Part shown: positions 1-7,245 of the stretch, in pieces
Layout: each line of letters opens with the position of its first letter
Numbering within the stretch: the stretch's first letter is position 1
Assembly (NCBI RefSeq): GCF_001832885.1
Contig: NZ_MKIQ01000001.1
Location: 1-37,016, forward strand
Source of the DNA: Floricoccus penangensis
GTDB taxonomy: Bacteria; Bacillota; Bacilli; Lactobacillales; Streptococcaceae
DNA length: 37,016 bases
Direction of reading: 5' to 3'
Made by a program: the position numbers and the translations under genes
The notes under the pieces: generated by a model
What the model saw: the letters and a program-made list of their open reading frames with translations, nothing else
Told to the model about the DNA's origin: nothing
Database searches by the model: none

Positions 1-150
1 AATTTACGAGCAACTTTAAAGTTGCTAGCTCGTTTTTGTTGCTTATTTATTGTCAAAATTGACAGTTGAATGATTTAATCATTCGCCCTGCACTTTTGGT
101 TCGTTTTGCTTTGTTCAGTTTTCAAAGGTCTATCTCGTTGCCCTCAGACA
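1..150 (-). other. rRNA operon leader (16S upstream region)
   Basis: The minus strand carries a segment reading CCTTTGAAAACTGAAC at about 137-115, a sequence typical of Firmicutes rRNA leaders and spacers. A stem-loop follows at about 7-35 (inner arms CAACTTT/AAAGTTG, outer arms ACGAG/CTCGT) that could belong to the RNase III processing stalk. The 16S gene itself is not in the window, so this is inferred from promoter architecture and leader similarity. Confidence 0.65.
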
Positions 151-158
151 ACTTTATT

Positions 159-187
159 AGTCTATCATAACCACGAATCGTTGTCAA
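159..187 (-). promoter_or_regulatory. rRNA operon promoter, nearest to the leader
   Basis: On the minus strand TTGACA (187-182), a 17-nt spacer and TAGACT (164-159). Transcription would start near 150 and run into the leader at 1-150. Confidence 0.8.
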
Positions 188-250
188 CTACTTTTTTAAA
201 GTTTTTCACAAGCTTCTTTCGTCAACTACTTGGTGTTTGACAGTGTTATT

Positions 251-279
251 ATCTTATCACTAGCAGATTTGTTTGTCAA
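251..279 (-). promoter_or_regulatory. rRNA operon promoter, middle of three
   Basis: On the minus strand TTGACA (279-274), a 17-nt spacer and TAAGAT (256-251). It is preceded by AGTTA directly 5' of the -35, and from memory an AGTT-type motif at this place has been described for lactococcal tRNA and rRNA promoters. Sequence between the boxes is similar to the other two promoters, ending GTGA before the -10 as in the upstream one. Confidence 0.8.
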
Positions 280-350
280 TAACTTTTTTCAAACTTTCAC
301 AAAGTTTTCTTGTTAAAGAAATAATTGCTTCGTCACGAGACAACTTAATT

Positions 351-379
351 AGTTTATCACTTGAGAGTACTTATGTCAA
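351..379 (-). promoter_or_regulatory. rRNA operon promoter, most upstream of three
   Basis: Reading the minus strand, TTGACA (379-374) is followed by exactly 17 nt and TAAACT (356-351). A-tracts lie upstream, as in UP elements. The same layout recurs twice more at about 95-100 nt intervals, pointing to the tandem promoter array of an rRNA operon transcribed off the left edge. Confidence 0.8.
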
Positions 380-961
380 CTGTTTTTTCAGAAATTTTCA
401 TTTAGATTTTTTCAATACATAAAAATTAGTCTCTAATGATATTCAAAGTATACATCACTACGTGATGTGCTTCAAATAAGAATCATAGATAACTGGAGAA
501 CTTTATTTCATTTAAAAATATAAAAAAACAATTTAGTAATCTGTAATTTACTAAAATCTATCTATTTTAACTTATATTATATATTGTAGTTTTACATCAA
601 TATATAATATTATCTATAAATACGACATACTTAATTAATAATTAGATGCAAAATACATCGTTATTAATCAGTGATCTTATATTTTATGTTATATTTCATT
701 TTACTGGATATGGAAATGATTAATAATTTGTATATTATTTCGTATTATATAGAAGAAAACGTATTTTTAAAAACCTTATTCTAACTCAACAGATATACAT
801 AATTTACCTTTTTTTAATCAACTGTTGTAATAAATAAGAAATATTTGAAACCAAACTTATACATATATCCCATATCATTGTAATATTACTTTGTTTTAAT
901 ATGTTTGTACAAGAAAATAAAAACAAACATAAAAAAACATAAAAGGAGATTCATTTTACTT
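380..961. other. AT-rich intergenic region with palindromes, no gene seen
   Basis: No convincing reading frame in about 580 bases. Inverted repeats are present: ACATCAC/GTGATGT at 452-468 with a 3-nt spacer, TTTAGTAA/TTACTAAA near 533-556, and a perfect 13-bp pair ATATTATATATTG/CAATATATAATAT at 574-586 and 598-610. It separates a leftward rRNA operon from the rightward LysM gene, so it should also hold that gene's promoter, which I cannot place with confidence. Confidence 0.5.
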
Positions 962-1627
962 ATGAATATTAAATCGATATTAGCAACTGGTGCAGTATTA
1001 GGAACGGCAGCTTTTGGTGCCACTTCAGCAAACGCAGAAACAATCTCTCATGAAATTGTATCTGGTGACACTCTTTCATCTATTTCTCAAAAATACCTTG
1101 GAAGTGCTGATTATGTTAAAACACTCGCTAGCTTGAATAAAATTCAAGATGCTAATTTAATCTACGTTGGTGAAGTTATTAAGTTTGATACTGACAACTT
1201 AACTGTTACATTCACTAATACAAACACTAATGAAGAAAAAACTGTTTCACTCCAAGATGCTGCTCCTGTAGCTCAAGAAGTTACGGCTCCTGCTGTAACA
1301 GAAGCTCCTGTAGCCCAAGCTCCGGTTGAAACTACTCATACAGAACAACCTGCTGCTCCTGCACAACCAACTGCTCCTGCAAAACAAGAAGCTTCTTATA
1401 CTGGTAATTCTTCATCTGCTAAAGAATGGATTGCACAAAAAGAATCTTCAGGTTCTTATTCAGCAACTAACGGACGTTATATTGGACGCTACCAATTAGA
1501 TTCATCTTACTTAAATGGTGATTATAGCCCTGCTAACCAAGAACGTGTAGCAGATGCTTACGTTAACGGACGTTACGGTTCATGGGAAGGTGCTTTATCT
1601 TTCTGGCAAGCAAACGGTTGGTACTAA
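962..1627 (+). CDS. Secreted LysM protein with C-terminal transglycosylase-like domain
   Basis: A 221-residue exported cell-wall protein. Residues 1-25 form a signal peptide ending SANA before ETISHE. A LysM peptidoglycan-binding domain follows at about 27-75 (SGDTLSSISQKYLG, then LIYVGEVIKF). A Pro/Ala/Gln-rich linker runs over about 95-145. The C-terminal ~70 residues resemble the Apf/IsaA-type transglycosylase fold, with the likely catalytic Glu in QKESSGSYSA and a GRYQL motif, ending SFWQANGWY. It probably cleaves or remodels peptidoglycan. ATG 962 is chosen because it directly starts the signal peptide; AAGGAG at 943-948 lies 13 nt upstream, a rather long spacing. An upstream in-frame extension exists from 905 but would put a basic tail before the signal peptide. 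Monocistronic: a terminator follows. Confidence 0.9.
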   Translation: MNIKSILATGAVLGTAAFGATSANAETISHEIVSGDTLSSISQKYLGSADYVKTLASLNKIQDANLIYVGEVIKFDTDNLTVTFTNTNTNEEKTVSLQDAAPVAQEVTAPAVTEAPVAQAPVETTHTEQPAAPAQPTAPAKQEASYTGNSSSAKEWIAQKESSGSYSATNGRYIGRYQLDSSYLNGDYSPANQERVADAYVNGRYGSWEGALSFWQANGWY

Positions 1628-1705
1628 AATAAATTTCAGTTCGATATAAAATTAAAATAAATAATAACAGTATAGAGATAGATTTAAACTAAAGTATAGA
1701 GATGT

Positions 1706-1733
1706 AAGTAGCCTTTAAGGCTACTTTTTTTTA
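1706..1733 (+). terminator. Rho-independent terminator of the LysM gene
   Basis: The hairpin AAGTAGCC/GGCTACTT is followed by a run of eight or more T, about 80 nt after the LysM stop codon. Confidence 0.9.
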
Positions 1734-1832
1734 TTTGTAAATTAATTTTTATGTTTATTAATTCATATATATGTAAATATTTGCTATTATCTTAAGTAAT
1801 AAGAACTTATAAAAAACGTAGAAAGTCATTTT

Positions 1833-3371
1833 ATGAATAAAATTATAGAAACATTTATTGAGAGAAAAGATGATCTTTTCAAGGCACTAATCCAACACAT
1901 TTCCATTTCCTTAACTGCATTGATTATTGCAGTAATTATTGCACTTCCATTAGCTATATTCTTTTCTCGCTATAAAAAGGGTGCTGAATTCATTCTTCAA
2001 ATAACAAGTGTTCTTCAAACTATACCTTCACTTGCATTGCTAGGTTTGCTCATTCCTTTTGTTGGTATCGGAACAACACCTGCTCTTATTGCATTAGTAA
2101 TATATGCTTTACTACCTATTTTTCAAAGTACATATATAGGTCTCTCAGAAATTGACCCTTCTCTAGAAGAAGCCGGTACTGCTTTTGGTATGAGCCAAGT
2201 GCAAAAACTAGTAAAGTTTGAGTTACCAATAGCTATGCCGGTAATAATTTCAGGTATTAGAACTGCCTTAGTTTTAATAATTGGAACTGCTACTCTTGCC
2301 GCTTTAGTCGGAGCTGGTGGTCTGGGTTCATTTATACTTTTAGGTATTGACAGAAATGATCCTTCGTTGACAATTATTGGGGCCACTTGTTCAGCACTTC
2401 TTGCAATAATATTCAGTAGCTTTATAAAATTTCTTCAAAATAAATCTTTTAAAACTATAATTTTAGTTATGCTTTCTTTTATTTTATTAATAAGTGGAGG
2501 TGTTCTTGTAAAAAATATTAATAATAGGCAAGCTAAGACAATAACAATTGCTGGTAAACTTGGTGCTGAACCAGAAATTATTATTAATATGTATAAGGAG
2601 TTAATTGAAGAAGAAAATCCCAATGTTGATGTTAAATTAAAGGAAAACTTTGGTAAAACTAGCTTTCTTTTCAATGCTTTAAAGGCAGGACAAATAGATA
2701 TCTATCCGGAATTTACAGGAACAGTCTTGGAGAGTTTGGTCGATGTTCCACATGAAACAAAAATTGATAAAAGTGCTGAGGGTACATACAAACTTGCTAA
2801 AGAATTACTTAAAAAAGAAGATAATATGGCTTATCTTAAACCAATGCAGTATGAAAATACATACGCACTTGCTGTTAAAAAAGAATTTGCTAGCAGCAAT
2901 AATTTAAAAGATATAAGTGATTTAAAAAAGATAAGTAAAAATCTTAAAGGTGGCTTCACACTTGAATTTATTGACAGGGAAGATGGCCTAAAAGGAATTG
3001 AAAAAGCTTATAATATAGAAATACCTAGTGTTCAGTCTATGGAGCCTGCTCTTAGATATCAAGCAATTAATAAGGGAGATATCAATTTAATTGACGCATA
3101 CTCTACAGACAGTGAAATAAGGCAATATAACCTTGTTACTTTGAAAGACGACAAGGGTATTTTCCCAGCCTACCAAGGCGCGCCTCTTATGACACAAAAA
3201 TTTAAGGATGCTAATCCAGACGTTGTAAAGGCTCTCGATAAGTTAGCCGGTCGTGTGACTGAGGATCAAATGATAGAGATGAACTACCAGGTCAATGTTA
3301 AGGGACGTAAGACTCATGATGTCGCCCATGACTATTTAGTCAAAGAAGGACTTGTGGGGGAAAAGAAATGA
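1833..3371 (+). CDS. egtU: ABC importer permease fused to solute-binding domain, EgtU-like
   Basis: A 512-residue fusion. Residues ~20-225 are an OpuCB-type permease with several membrane segments and the EAA loop (EAGTAFGMSQ, then ELPIAMP). A further membrane segment (~205-228) leads into an extracellular OpuBC-type binding domain at ~235-510. Binding-domain motifs such as KLGAEPEI, FGKTSFLF, DIYPEFTGTV, LKPMQYENTYA, DREDG, DAYSTD and AYQGAPLM match, as I recall it, the pneumococcal protein shown to bind ergothioneine (EgtU, earlier called ProWX). It would import ergothioneine with the ATPase encoded immediately downstream, which overlaps by ATGA. The same family includes glycine betaine, carnitine and choline importers (OpuB/OpuC, lactococcal ChoS), so the substrate rests on overall similarity. 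The SD is weak (GAAAG, 9 nt before ATG). Confidence 0.85.
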   Translation: MNKIIETFIERKDDLFKALIQHISISLTALIIAVIIALPLAIFFSRYKKGAEFILQITSVLQTIPSLALLGLLIPFVGIGTTPALIALVIYALLPIFQSTYIGLSEIDPSLEEAGTAFGMSQVQKLVKFELPIAMPVIISGIRTALVLIIGTATLAALVGAGGLGSFILLGIDRNDPSLTIIGATCSALLAIIFSSFIKFLQNKSFKTIILVMLSFILLISGGVLVKNINNRQAKTITIAGKLGAEPEIIINMYKELIEEENPNVDVKLKENFGKTSFLFNALKAGQIDIYPEFTGTVLESLVDVPHETKIDKSAEGTYKLAKELLKKEDNMAYLKPMQYENTYALAVKKEFASSNNLKDISDLKKISKNLKGGFTLEFIDREDGLKGIEKAYNIEIPSVQSMEPALRYQAINKGDINLIDAYSTDSEIRQYNLVTLKDDKGIFPAYQGAPLMTQKFKDANPDVVKALDKLAGRVTEDQMIEMNYQVNVKGRKTHDVAHDYLVKEGLVGEKK

Positions 3372-4318
3372 AAAATATTATTGAATTCAAAGATGTAAAT
3401 AAAAATTATGACCAGAAAAAGGCCCTTCAAGATATTAATTTACAAATAAGAGAGGGTGAAATTTTTGTATTAGTTGGTCCATCTGGAAGTGGTAAGACTA
3501 CTAGTTTAAAGATGATTAATGGATTAATACCTGTAACTAGTGGGGAGATTTTATTCAAAGGTAAGGATATTCATGAATATGACCTACAGAAAATGCGTTG
3601 GCAAATGGGCTATGTTTTGCAACAAATTGCTCTTTTCCCTAATATGACTGTTAAGGAAAATATTGAGCTTATACCATCTATGCTTAAATGGTCGAAAGAA
3701 GATATGAAAGATCTTGCAAGTAATTTGTTACAAGAGGTTGGATTAAGTCCTGAAAAATATCTCAAACGCTATCCAAAGGAACTATCTGGTGGAGAGCAGC
3801 AAAGGGTTGGTATTATACGTGCTATTGCATCTAAGCCCGATATTATTCTTATGGATGAACCATTCAGTGCATTAGACCCAATCTCTCGAGAGTCCCTTCA
3901 AAATTTAGTCCTCGATATTCATAAAAATTTGCAAACAACTATAGTATTTGTAACTCATAATATGCAAGAGGCATTACTTCTAGCGGATAGAATTGCGATT
4001 ATGCGAGATGGACAAATTATTCAGTGCGATACTCCGGAAAACATTTCAGATAATCCTGCTAATGATTTTGTTCGTGACTTCTTTAAGGAAACTCACCGTG
4101 ATGAAGATGGAAAAGAAACTATTTTACAATTTCTTGCTAATAGACCAATGCTTGCTGCAAATATTGATGATAAAGCTCCTCGAATAAATATAAATTCAAA
4201 AATGATTGATGTATTCTCACTTTTATCAAAAAATGTCATTGTCAATATAGAAGATAATGGAAAAAACATCGCTTCTTTATCACAAGATTTAGTCTTCAAA
4301 TATTTAAGTGAAAAATGA
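3368..4318 (+). CDS. egtV: ABC importer ATPase, EgtV-like (OpuCA family)
   Basis: A 316-residue cytoplasmic ATPase that powers the preceding permease/binding fusion; its ATG overlaps the egtU stop by four bases, implying translational coupling. Visible motifs are Walker A GPSGSGKTT (~37-45), Q-loop region VLQQIALFPN, signature LSGGEQQRVG, Walker B IILMDEPFSALDP and H-loop THNMQEA. About 80 residues follow the nucleotide-binding domain. In OpuCA proteins this is where tandem CBS domains sit; here the tail is too short for two CBS modules and may be a single degenerate one. The family would otherwise be annotated betaine/carnitine/choline transport ATPase. Confidence 0.87.
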   Translation: MKNIIEFKDVNKNYDQKKALQDINLQIREGEIFVLVGPSGSGKTTSLKMINGLIPVTSGEILFKGKDIHEYDLQKMRWQMGYVLQQIALFPNMTVKENIELIPSMLKWSKEDMKDLASNLLQEVGLSPEKYLKRYPKELSGGEQQRVGIIRAIASKPDIILMDEPFSALDPISRESLQNLVLDIHKNLQTTIVFVTHNMQEALLLADRIAIMRDGQIIQCDTPENISDNPANDFVRDFFKETHRDEDGKETILQFLANRPMLAANIDDKAPRININSKMIDVFSLLSKNVIVNIEDNGKNIASLSQDLVFKYLSEK

Positions 4319-4324
4319 GGATAT

Positions 4325-4375
4325 AACTAGCGTTCATCAAGATGAGTCGCTACGTCTTACTCCGATGTCGATTAT
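4325..4375. repeat. Possible degenerate copy of the 14.0-kb stem-loop element
   Basis: Between egtV and the terminator, an imperfect hairpin (TAGCG ... CGCTA enclosing CATC/GATG) is visible. Its minus strand shares the ordered words TAAGAC, GCGAC, TGATG, AAC and CTAGT with the insertion at 13987-14096. The match is short and gapped, so this is a tentative call. Confidence 0.25.
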
Positions 4376-4455
4376 ATTTTAAATAAACAAGCTTATTAGT
4401 ATAAATCATAACGATATATTAGCCTATTTTTAAGTGACTATAAATAAACGACAAA

Positions 4456-4486
4456 ACTCAAGGTCTTCTGGCCTTGAGTCTTTTTA
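4456..4486. terminator. Terminator between convergent egtV and AAA ATPase gene
   Basis: A 10-bp stem ACTCAAGGTC/GGCCTTGAGT (4456-4465, 4470-4479) with loop TTCT and a CTTTTT tail on the plus strand. The minus strand also has AGTTTTGTC after the stem, so it may serve both convergent genes. Confidence 0.9.
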
Positions 4487-5209
4487 TCAATCAAATAATT
4501 TTGAAAAGAGTAATTCTTTGTCTTCATAAAAAAGTTTTAACAATTGATATGGTTTACTATCCTGATAGTCAATTTCAAGTGGACTGTCTGAATCAAGTGA
4601 GATAATTTGTGCACCTGGAAGTGAAAGTAACAATGGTGAATGTGTTGCAATGATAATCTGTGAACCCTCATCAGCAAGTTCTTTTAGACTGACCATTAGT
4701 GATAATTGCCTTTGCATGGATAAAGCAGACTCTGGTTCATCTAGAATATAAAGTCCATCACCTCTAAATCTATTATTAACGAGATTTAGAAAACTTTCTC
4801 CATGTGACTGCTCATGTGATGGTTTTCCTCCCCATTCTATAAATCCATTCTCAATACCAATCCCAATATCTTGAGCATTACTTGCTACATTGTAAAAACT
4901 TTCAGCTCTAAAAAAGAAACCATCTTTAGCATGTCTAAAAGATTTAGCTAATCTTATAGAAGAATAAAGAGGTGAATGTGTATCATGAGTTGAAAAATTG
5001 AAGTTTTTACTTCCCCCTTCAGGATTAAAACCCCAATTTACAGCAATTGCTTCAAGTAAGGTAGATTTTCCACTTCCATTTTCACCTGTAAATATTGTTA
5101 TTGGACTAGTAAAATCAAGCTCTTTAAATTTCTTTAAACCATCGATTTCAAATAGATAAGAATCCTCGTCAAATCCATCTAGATATATTCGACTGATAAA
5201 ATTTTCCAT
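4487..5209 (-). CDS. AAA family ATPase (ABC/RecF-like fold)
   Basis: A 240-residue soluble ATPase with Walker A GENGSGKST (~43-51), an ABC-like signature HGESF (~135), Walker B LYILDEPES (~152-160), and H-loop ATHSPLLLS (~193). Conserved blocks such as FNPEGGSKNFNFSTHDTHS and FFRAESFYNVAS mark a widespread small AAA_21/AAA_23-type family of unknown role. There are no membrane segments and no nuclease domain, so it is not an OLD nuclease. It is the last gene of the leftward group, 36 bases after the permease gene, with a strong GGGGGGTGAG SD. Whether it works with the adjacent transporter is unknown; its own family is usually found alone. Confidence 0.85.
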   Translation of the reverse strand: MENFISRIYLDGFDEDSYLFEIDGLKKFKELDFTSPITIFTGENGSGKSTLLEAIAVNWGFNPEGGSKNFNFSTHDTHSPLYSSIRLAKSFRHAKDGFFFRAESFYNVASNAQDIGIGIENGFIEWGGKPSHEQSHGESFLNLVNNRFRGDGLYILDEPESALSMQRQLSLMVSLKELADEGSQIIIATHSPLLLSLPGAQIISLDSDSPLEIDYQDSKPYQLLKLFYEDKELLFSKLFD

Positions 5210-5245
5210 GATATCTCACCCCCCTTTTTCCAATATTCTAGCACA

Positions 5246-6376
5246 TTATTTAATATAAGAATGTTTTTCTTTTTGATAAACAAAAATATTTGAAAACAAG
5301 GCTACTGAAATGAAAATTAGCATCAAAAATAGAAGATTAGTTTGGAAATTATTTGAGATGAAAACTCTATCTTGTATATTTAATAATTCAAGTACTGATT
5401 GATTCTTAACTGGTGATAAATTACCAATCTTTGTAAGAAATGGTTTATTGAATTTCTCAAAAATAAGAGGTAATAAATATAAGCCAACTGATATAGCTAA
5501 AACAGGAAATGATGCTTTGCTTAATGATGAAAGCAATAAAGTAATACCTGAGATTGCCAAAAGTCCAGTGAACTGAAGGAGCAATAATAAGATATACACT
5601 TGAAATTGATTTAATTCTACTGGGAATGTGAACACTTCAAGCATAAAGTTAAGTTGTATACTAGTATTCCATCCTAAACTACTTGAATAGTATAGAAATA
5701 CGGCATATGTTAATAGATTTGCTAAAATAAATATTCCACTTGTTATCGTAAATCCTGCTAAAATCTTTGCTGAAATAAGTTTTGAACGACCGTATTTAGT
5801 TGTCAGTAATATTTGATTAATATTTTTTTCAGTATCTCCTGCAAAAATTCCCGCTAATAGAATAATAGTAAAAATAACTATTGCCATTATCACCATACTA
5901 GTAGCATTATATAAGTCATACCATCCATAATAACTACTAGTATAGAGTGGTTTATTAAATTTAGGAAAGTTAAGGTCAGAGATTTTTTTCAAATCAATAT
6001 CTGTAACTCTAAGCGTCTTACCACTTTTTACAGCTTCATCAATCTTAACATAAGAACTTCTGTCCCTTGAATTTTTATCAAAATTATCAAATATGAACCA
6101 AGTATATACATCCATATTATTTTCTATTTTATATGTACCTGCCTTCCTTTCATCTTGAAATTTTACCATATAATCATCTATTATTTGATTAAGTTTTTCA
6201 TCTGTGAAGTCTCCTTCGTGACTTTTTGCCACCTGTTGAGCATTGTCATTTAATCTTGAGACCTCAAAACTTAAGAAGTAAATCCCTGTAAGTGCCAATA
6301 AAAAAATTACAAAAGAACCTATAAATAATTTTGTTTTTAGTATTTTTTTTATTTCAAATTTGTAAATATTAAACAT
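5246..6376 (-). CDS. ABC-2 type transporter permease
   Basis: A 376-residue membrane protein. One N-terminal membrane segment (~18-36) is followed by a ~110-residue extracellular domain rich in charged residues. Five further membrane segments span about 155-365 (VMIMAIVIFTIILLAGIFAG, then four more). This layout fits ABC-2 permeases of the bacteriocin-immunity or drug-export kind. It starts two bases after the stop of its ATPase partner, so the two are certainly co-translated. Substrate cannot be read from the sequence. Confidence 0.87.
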   Translation of the reverse strand: MFNIYKFEIKKILKTKLFIGSFVIFLLALTGIYFLSFEVSRLNDNAQQVAKSHEGDFTDEKLNQIIDDYMVKFQDERKAGTYKIENNMDVYTWFIFDNFDKNSRDRSSYVKIDEAVKSGKTLRVTDIDLKKISDLNFPKFNKPLYTSSYYGWYDLYNATSMVIMAIVIFTIILLAGIFAGDTEKNINQILLTTKYGRSKLISAKILAGFTITSGIFILANLLTYAVFLYYSSSLGWNTSIQLNFMLEVFTFPVELNQFQVYILLLLLQFTGLLAISGITLLLSSLSKASFPVLAISVGLYLLPLIFEKFNKPFLTKIGNLSPVKNQSVLELLNIQDRVFISNNFQTNLLFLMLIFISVALFSNIFVYQKEKHSYIK

Positions 6377-6378
6377 TT

Positions 6379-7245
6379 TTATACCTCTTCCTGAAAATAT
6401 CTTAAATATAAGTCCTCTAAAGTAACATCTGCTCTCACTGCATCTCCTGCTGGCCTTGTTTCAGAGATTATTCTTAAAAGTACTCCGCCAGTATCATGTC
6501 TTTGATTGATAACTGTATATTCTTTACGGTAATCTTTGACATCACGCGCACTTACATTTACCTCCCATACTAATCCCTCAATTTCAGAAAGTAGTTCTTG
6601 TGCTGTTCCCATGTTCTTAATTTGACCATTTTTCAAAATAATAATCTCGTCAGCAATATATTCAACATCGGAAACAATGTGCGTTGATAGAAGAACAATA
6701 TTATCTTCAGCAATTTCACTAATCATATTTCTAAAACGAACACGCTCTTTGGGGTCAAGTCCAACTGTTGGTTCATCAATAATTAATACCTTTGGATCAT
6801 CCAAAATGGCTTGAGCAATTCCCAATCTTCGTTTCATTCCGCCAGATAGTGTCTTTATCTTCTTTTTAGATAAATTTCGATTAAGCCCTACCTTATCTAA
6901 GACTTCAAAAGTCTTATTTTTTGCAATCTTTTTATTCATACCATTCAAGGCTGCCATGTAAAGCATGAAGTCAATCACTGTAAACTCAGGATAGTAAGAA
7001 AAATCTTGAGGAAGGTAAGCCAAGTCATCCAAAAATTCTTTATTATTTACAATATTATTTTCATTATAAGTAATTTCACCTTTTGAGGTTCTACTAACAT
7101 TACAAATCATCTTCATTAGTGTTGATTTGCCTGCACCATTTGCTCCTAATAATCCGTAGAGTCCTGGTTCTAAAGTCAGATTTATGTCATCTATAACTAA
7201 CTTATCTCTATAAGATTTGCTTACATTTTTAATTTCTAAATTCAT
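6379..7245 (-). CDS. ABC-2 transporter ATP-binding protein
   Basis: A 288-residue CcmA/BcrA-type ATPase. Motifs: Walker A GANGAGKST (~35-43), Q-loop LPQDFSYYPEF, signature LSGGMKRRLG (~131), Walker B VLIIDEPTVGLDP (~156) and H-loop LLSTHIV. A ~70-residue C-terminal extension follows, as is usual in this subfamily. Its ATG lies inside the last codons of the upstream membrane-protein gene (17-nt overlap), so translation is coupled to that gene. This suggests that the transporter and the membrane enzyme are made together. It pairs with the permease immediately downstream. Confidence 0.9.
   Translation of the reverse strand: MNLEIKNVSKSYRDKLVIDDINLTLEPGLYGLLGANGAGKSTLMKMICNVSRTSKGEITYNENNIVNNKEFLDDLAYLPQDFSYYPEFTVIDFMLYMAALNGMNKKIAKNKTFEVLDKVGLNRNLSKKKIKTLSGGMKRRLGIAQAILDDPKVLIIDEPTVGLDPKERVRFRNMISEIAEDNIVLLSTHIVSDVEYIADEIIILKNGQIKNMGTAQELLSEIEGLVWEVNVSARDVKDYRKEYTVINQRHDTGGVLLRIISETRPAGDAVRADVTLEDLYLRYFQEEV

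Noticed and set aside
120-400. Three ~100-nt imperfect direct repeats as a possible CRISPR or satellite
   Set aside because: The repeated parts are promoter elements with constant 17-nt spacers; there are no repeats of CRISPR length and no cas genes.
840-905. WalR-like half site TGTAAT upstream of the LysM gene
   Set aside because: Only one hexamer fits the TGTWAH-N5-TGTWAH pattern; the second does not.
905-961. N-terminal extension of the LysM protein
   Set aside because: It would add a Lys-rich stretch before a complete signal peptide, and the SD lies inside it.
4487-5209. AAA ATPase as an OLD-type anti-phage nuclease (defence gene)
   Set aside because: There is no TOPRIM domain after the ATPase and no helicase partner; the conserved blocks belong to a common small ATPase family.
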